Shown in pieces: positions 6,284 through 8,029 of a DNA stretch of 8,029 nt. Both the position numbers and the translations under genes were made by a program. Origin of the DNA: Candidatus Scybalocola fimicaballi (lineage in GTDB: Bacteria > Bacteroidota > Bacteroidia > Bacteroidales > Paludibacteraceae); contig DCIP01000044.1 of the NCBI GenBank assembly GCA_002317115.1, positions 1,328 to 9,356 on the forward strand, given 5' to 3'. The stretch's first letter is position 1, and the number at the start of each line of letters is the position of its first letter. The notes below the pieces were generated by a model. It searched no databases, was not told the DNA's origin, and worked only from the letters and a program-made list of their open reading frames with translations.

Positions 6284-7692
6284 CAGAACTGGAAATAAAT
6301 GAATTGATCACCATTCAACACACCAAACAGCATTATGAATGCGATTGTCAATACTATGAATAAATATCTCACTGTGTGCTGCAACCATATTCTTTTGATT
6401 GATGTGATATGGAATCCTCTTTCGTAAACAATTTCCTGAATCATCAGAAGCGCAAGCACGACTGCGATAATCAAAATATGAGCCCACACAATATATGGTT
6501 TGCCGAAATCGGTGAAGATGCCTGTGATGATTGTGATGGCATCTGTCAGATTATCAGCACGGAAGAATATCCAAAGGAAACAGGCGATGATGAATGTCGA
6601 CGTGACACGAAGGAGCTTCCTTAAAGGGGTATTGTTGCTTGGCGACTTTGCTATTCCCAACATTTTTTCGATGCACATCACGAGTCCGTGCAGTCCTCCC
6701 CACACCACAAAATTCATTGATGCTCCATGCCATAATCCACTCAATAGCATTGTAGTCATCAAGTTGACGTTGCGACGCAATGTAGTGCATCTGCTTCCGC
6801 CTAAAGGAATATAGACGTAGTCGCGAAACCAAGACGACAGTGAGATGTGCCATCTTCTCCAGAATTCAGTGATGCTTGAAGATAGATACGGACGGTTGAA
6901 ATTGCTGCACATGTCGTAGCCGAGCATCTTGGCTGTGCCGATGGCGATGAGCGAGTAGCCGCAGAAATCACCGTAGATTTGGAAGGTGAAGCAGACAGCG
7001 GCAAGGAGATAACTTCCACCGTTGTGCTGGGGAATATTGTTGAAGATGGAGTCGACGTAGATTGCGCATCTGTCGGCAAGAGCCAACTTAAGAAAGAATC
7101 CAAACACCATGATCATCAATCCGTTGCGAAACAAATCGTAGGAGAAAACCTTCTCTTCCTTGAATTGTGGAAGCAAGTGAGTGGCACGTTCAATCGGTCC
7201 AGCCACGAGTTGTGGAAAGAAAGATACGAAGAGAGCGAAAATCCCAAGATTGCGTTCAGGTTGTATGGAGCGACGGTAGACGTCGATGGAGTAGCCGATA
7301 GCCTGAAACGTGTAGAAGGAGATGCCGACGGGGAGCAGCAAACCAAGTTTTTGCGGAGTGATCTGTATAGACATCAACGCAGCGACGTCGCTGAATATTG
7401 ACATCAAAAAATCGTAATACTTGAACGTGAAGAGGATAGACAGGTTGAGCAGCACGGATGCCGATAGCAACGTCTTCCTTGATTTATCGGTTTTGCTATC
7501 CATTGCCAAAGCCAATCCCCACGTCGACACGGAAGTGAACATGATCAGAATGGCGTATAGCGAGTTCCAACACATATAGAAGTAATAGCTGGCAAGAAGC
7601 AGCAGCCAATTACGCCATTTGTGAGGCATTATCCAATAGACGAGAAATACAATTGGAAAGAATATCAAGTATTGAATAGAGTTGAAAATCAT
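6283..7692 (-). CDS. MBOAT-family membrane O-acyltransferase, AlgI-like
   Basis: A 469-residue polytopic inner-membrane protein of normal length for the AlgI/PatA/DltB group. It is expected to move an acyl group, usually acetyl, from a cytoplasmic donor across the membrane for O-acylation of an extracytoplasmic polymer. Visible family marks: the N-terminal FNSIQYLIFFPIVFLVYW segment; VGISFYTFQAIGYSIDVYR (122-140); the FFPQLVAGPIERA loop (158-170); EFWRRWHISLSSWFRDYVYIPLG (276-298, with H282); and SGLWHGASMNFVVWGGLHG (318-336), where H322 is the conserved catalytic-type histidine. Many hydrophobic segments span both ends. It begins 4 bp after the DUF554 stop and overlaps the SGNH gene by one base, so the three are very likely one transcript. 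It is called AlgI-like by family, with no claim that the substrate is alginate. Confidence 0.93.
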   Translation of the reverse strand: MIFNSIQYLIFFPIVFLVYWIMPHKWRNWLLLLASYYFYMCWNSLYAILIMFTSVSTWGLALAMDSKTDKSRKTLLSASVLLNLSILFTFKYYDFLMSIFSDVAALMSIQITPQKLGLLLPVGISFYTFQAIGYSIDVYRRSIQPERNLGIFALFVSFFPQLVAGPIERATHLLPQFKEEKVFSYDLFRNGLMIMVFGFFLKLALADRCAIYVDSIFNNIPQHNGGSYLLAAVCFTFQIYGDFCGYSLIAIGTAKMLGYDMCSNFNRPYLSSSITEFWRRWHISLSSWFRDYVYIPLGGSRCTTLRRNVNLMTTMLLSGLWHGASMNFVVWGGLHGLVMCIEKMLGIAKSPSNNTPLRKLLRVTSTFIIACFLWIFFRADNLTDAITIITGIFTDFGKPYIVWAHILIIAVVLALLMIQEIVYERGFHITSIKRIWLQHTVRYLFIVLTIAFIMLFGVLNGDQFIYFQF

Positions 7693-7696
7693 TTGA

Positions 7697-8029
7697 TTAA
7701 ATGAAGCTTTTCACCAAGTAGAATATCACTGGTACCAGTAGCGACGGCAATAAATTCACCGTCTTGCAATCCTTGATTCCAAGAATGGAAAGTCCGGAAC
7801 TTAAGATTAGCACACCTCCGACGATACATAGCTCGGCTCTTAGTGGATCTGGAATCACGTCGCCGAAGAAATAGCCGATACAATAGAAGATGCTCTGCCA
7901 GCAAAACAACATAGGAGCGGCAAGAAGCATTATTCTTCCGTACGACGCCGCAAGCACCGCCGACGACACCATATCCAACGTCGCATTTGTATATAAAAAT
8001 GTGTTGGCTGGCTCGCTAAACTCCCATCC
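7697..8029 (-). CDS. DUF554 family membrane protein, C-terminal part (partial, runs off right edge)
   Basis: The frame is open from the window edge to TAA 7697-7699, giving 110 visible residues of the C-terminus. It has hydrophobic segments and features I recognise from DUF554 (YdfK/YqgA-type) proteins: a LDMVSSAVLAASYG stretch, then GGVLILSSGLSILGIK and NLLPSLLVPVIFY at the end. The family comprises small inner-membrane proteins, possibly transporters, with no firmly known function. An in-frame TTG at 7976-7978 is not taken as the start because coding continues upstream with family-like sequence to the edge. It ends 4 bp before the MBOAT start, so it heads the visible part of the cluster. 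Confidence 0.78.
   Translation of the reverse strand, partial: GWEFSEPANTFLYTNATLDMVSSAVLAASYGRIMLLAAPMLFCWQSIFYCIGYFFGDVIPDPLRAELCIVGGVLILSSGLSILGIKDCKTVNLLPSLLVPVIFYLVKSFI

Larger units (their letters stand above)
2035..8029 (-). other. Predicted six-gene co-directional cluster (possible operon)
   Basis: Six genes point the same way: DUF554, MBOAT, SGNH, TPR, TerB/J-domain and LRR, with gaps of 4, -1, 36-37, 52 and 66 bp. The first three are certainly packed like an operon. The last three may be read through or use internal promoters, since a candidate lies just ahead of the TPR gene. The upstream promoter is outside the window. No clear intrinsic terminator is seen between members or after the last one. 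Confidence 0.55.

Noticed and set aside
6979..7401. 140-residue plus-strand open frame opposite the MBOAT gene
   Set aside because: Antisense shadow of a strongly conserved membrane enzyme; no start context, motif or partner supports it.
7689..7904. 71-residue minus-strand open frame overlapping the DUF554 end
   Set aside because: It overlaps in another frame, is Arg/Ser-rich with no motif, and the competing frame matches DUF554.

Overview
The window looks like chromosomal DNA from a Bacteroidetes, most likely of the Bacteroidales (Prevotella/Bacteroides-like). Three things suggest this: start codons without Shine-Dalgarno sequences, TAnnTTTG-type -7 boxes upstream of several genes, and Bacteroidetes-style protein families (a BspA-like leucine-rich-repeat protein, the Bacteroidetes form of arginine decarboxylase, and a folP with Bacteroidetes-like motifs). 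No rRNA, tRNA, IS element, integrase or CRISPR array is visible. No species can be named from the sequence alone.

Layout. At the left edge, on the minus strand, lies the N-terminal half of a biosynthetic arginine decarboxylase (speA; start at 947, continues past base 1). A divergent intergenic region of about 200 bp follows (948-1149). It carries candidate promoters for both flanking genes and a three-armed set of mutually exclusive hairpins in the speA leader. folP (dihydropteroate synthase) is on the plus strand at 1150-2004. It ends 30 bp from the convergent stop of a minus-strand cluster that fills the rest of the window.

Read in its direction of transcription (right to left), that cluster is: a partial DUF554 membrane protein; an MBOAT-family O-acyltransferase (AlgI-like); an SGNH-hydrolase-like partner; an exported eight-unit TPR protein; a membrane-anchored TerB/J-domain (DjlA-like) protein; and a secreted BspA-like leucine-rich-repeat protein. 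The first three genes are tightly packed (4 bp gap, then a 1-nt TGATG overlap). The last three follow after short gaps (about 37, 52 and 66 bp), so they may be co-transcribed or use internal promoters.

The best functional reading is an envelope-related cluster. MBOAT plus SGNH is the standard pairing for moving acyl groups across the inner membrane onto an extracytoplasmic polymer. The TPR and LRR products carry export signals, and the J-domain protein should sit on the inner membrane facing the cytoplasm. The substrate is unknown: no glycosyltransferase or polymer-synthesis gene is in view. The most unusual non-coding signals are the speA leader hairpins, the CTAAGCT repeat array that supplies the end of the J-domain gene, and the blocks of identical DNA shared between LRR units.
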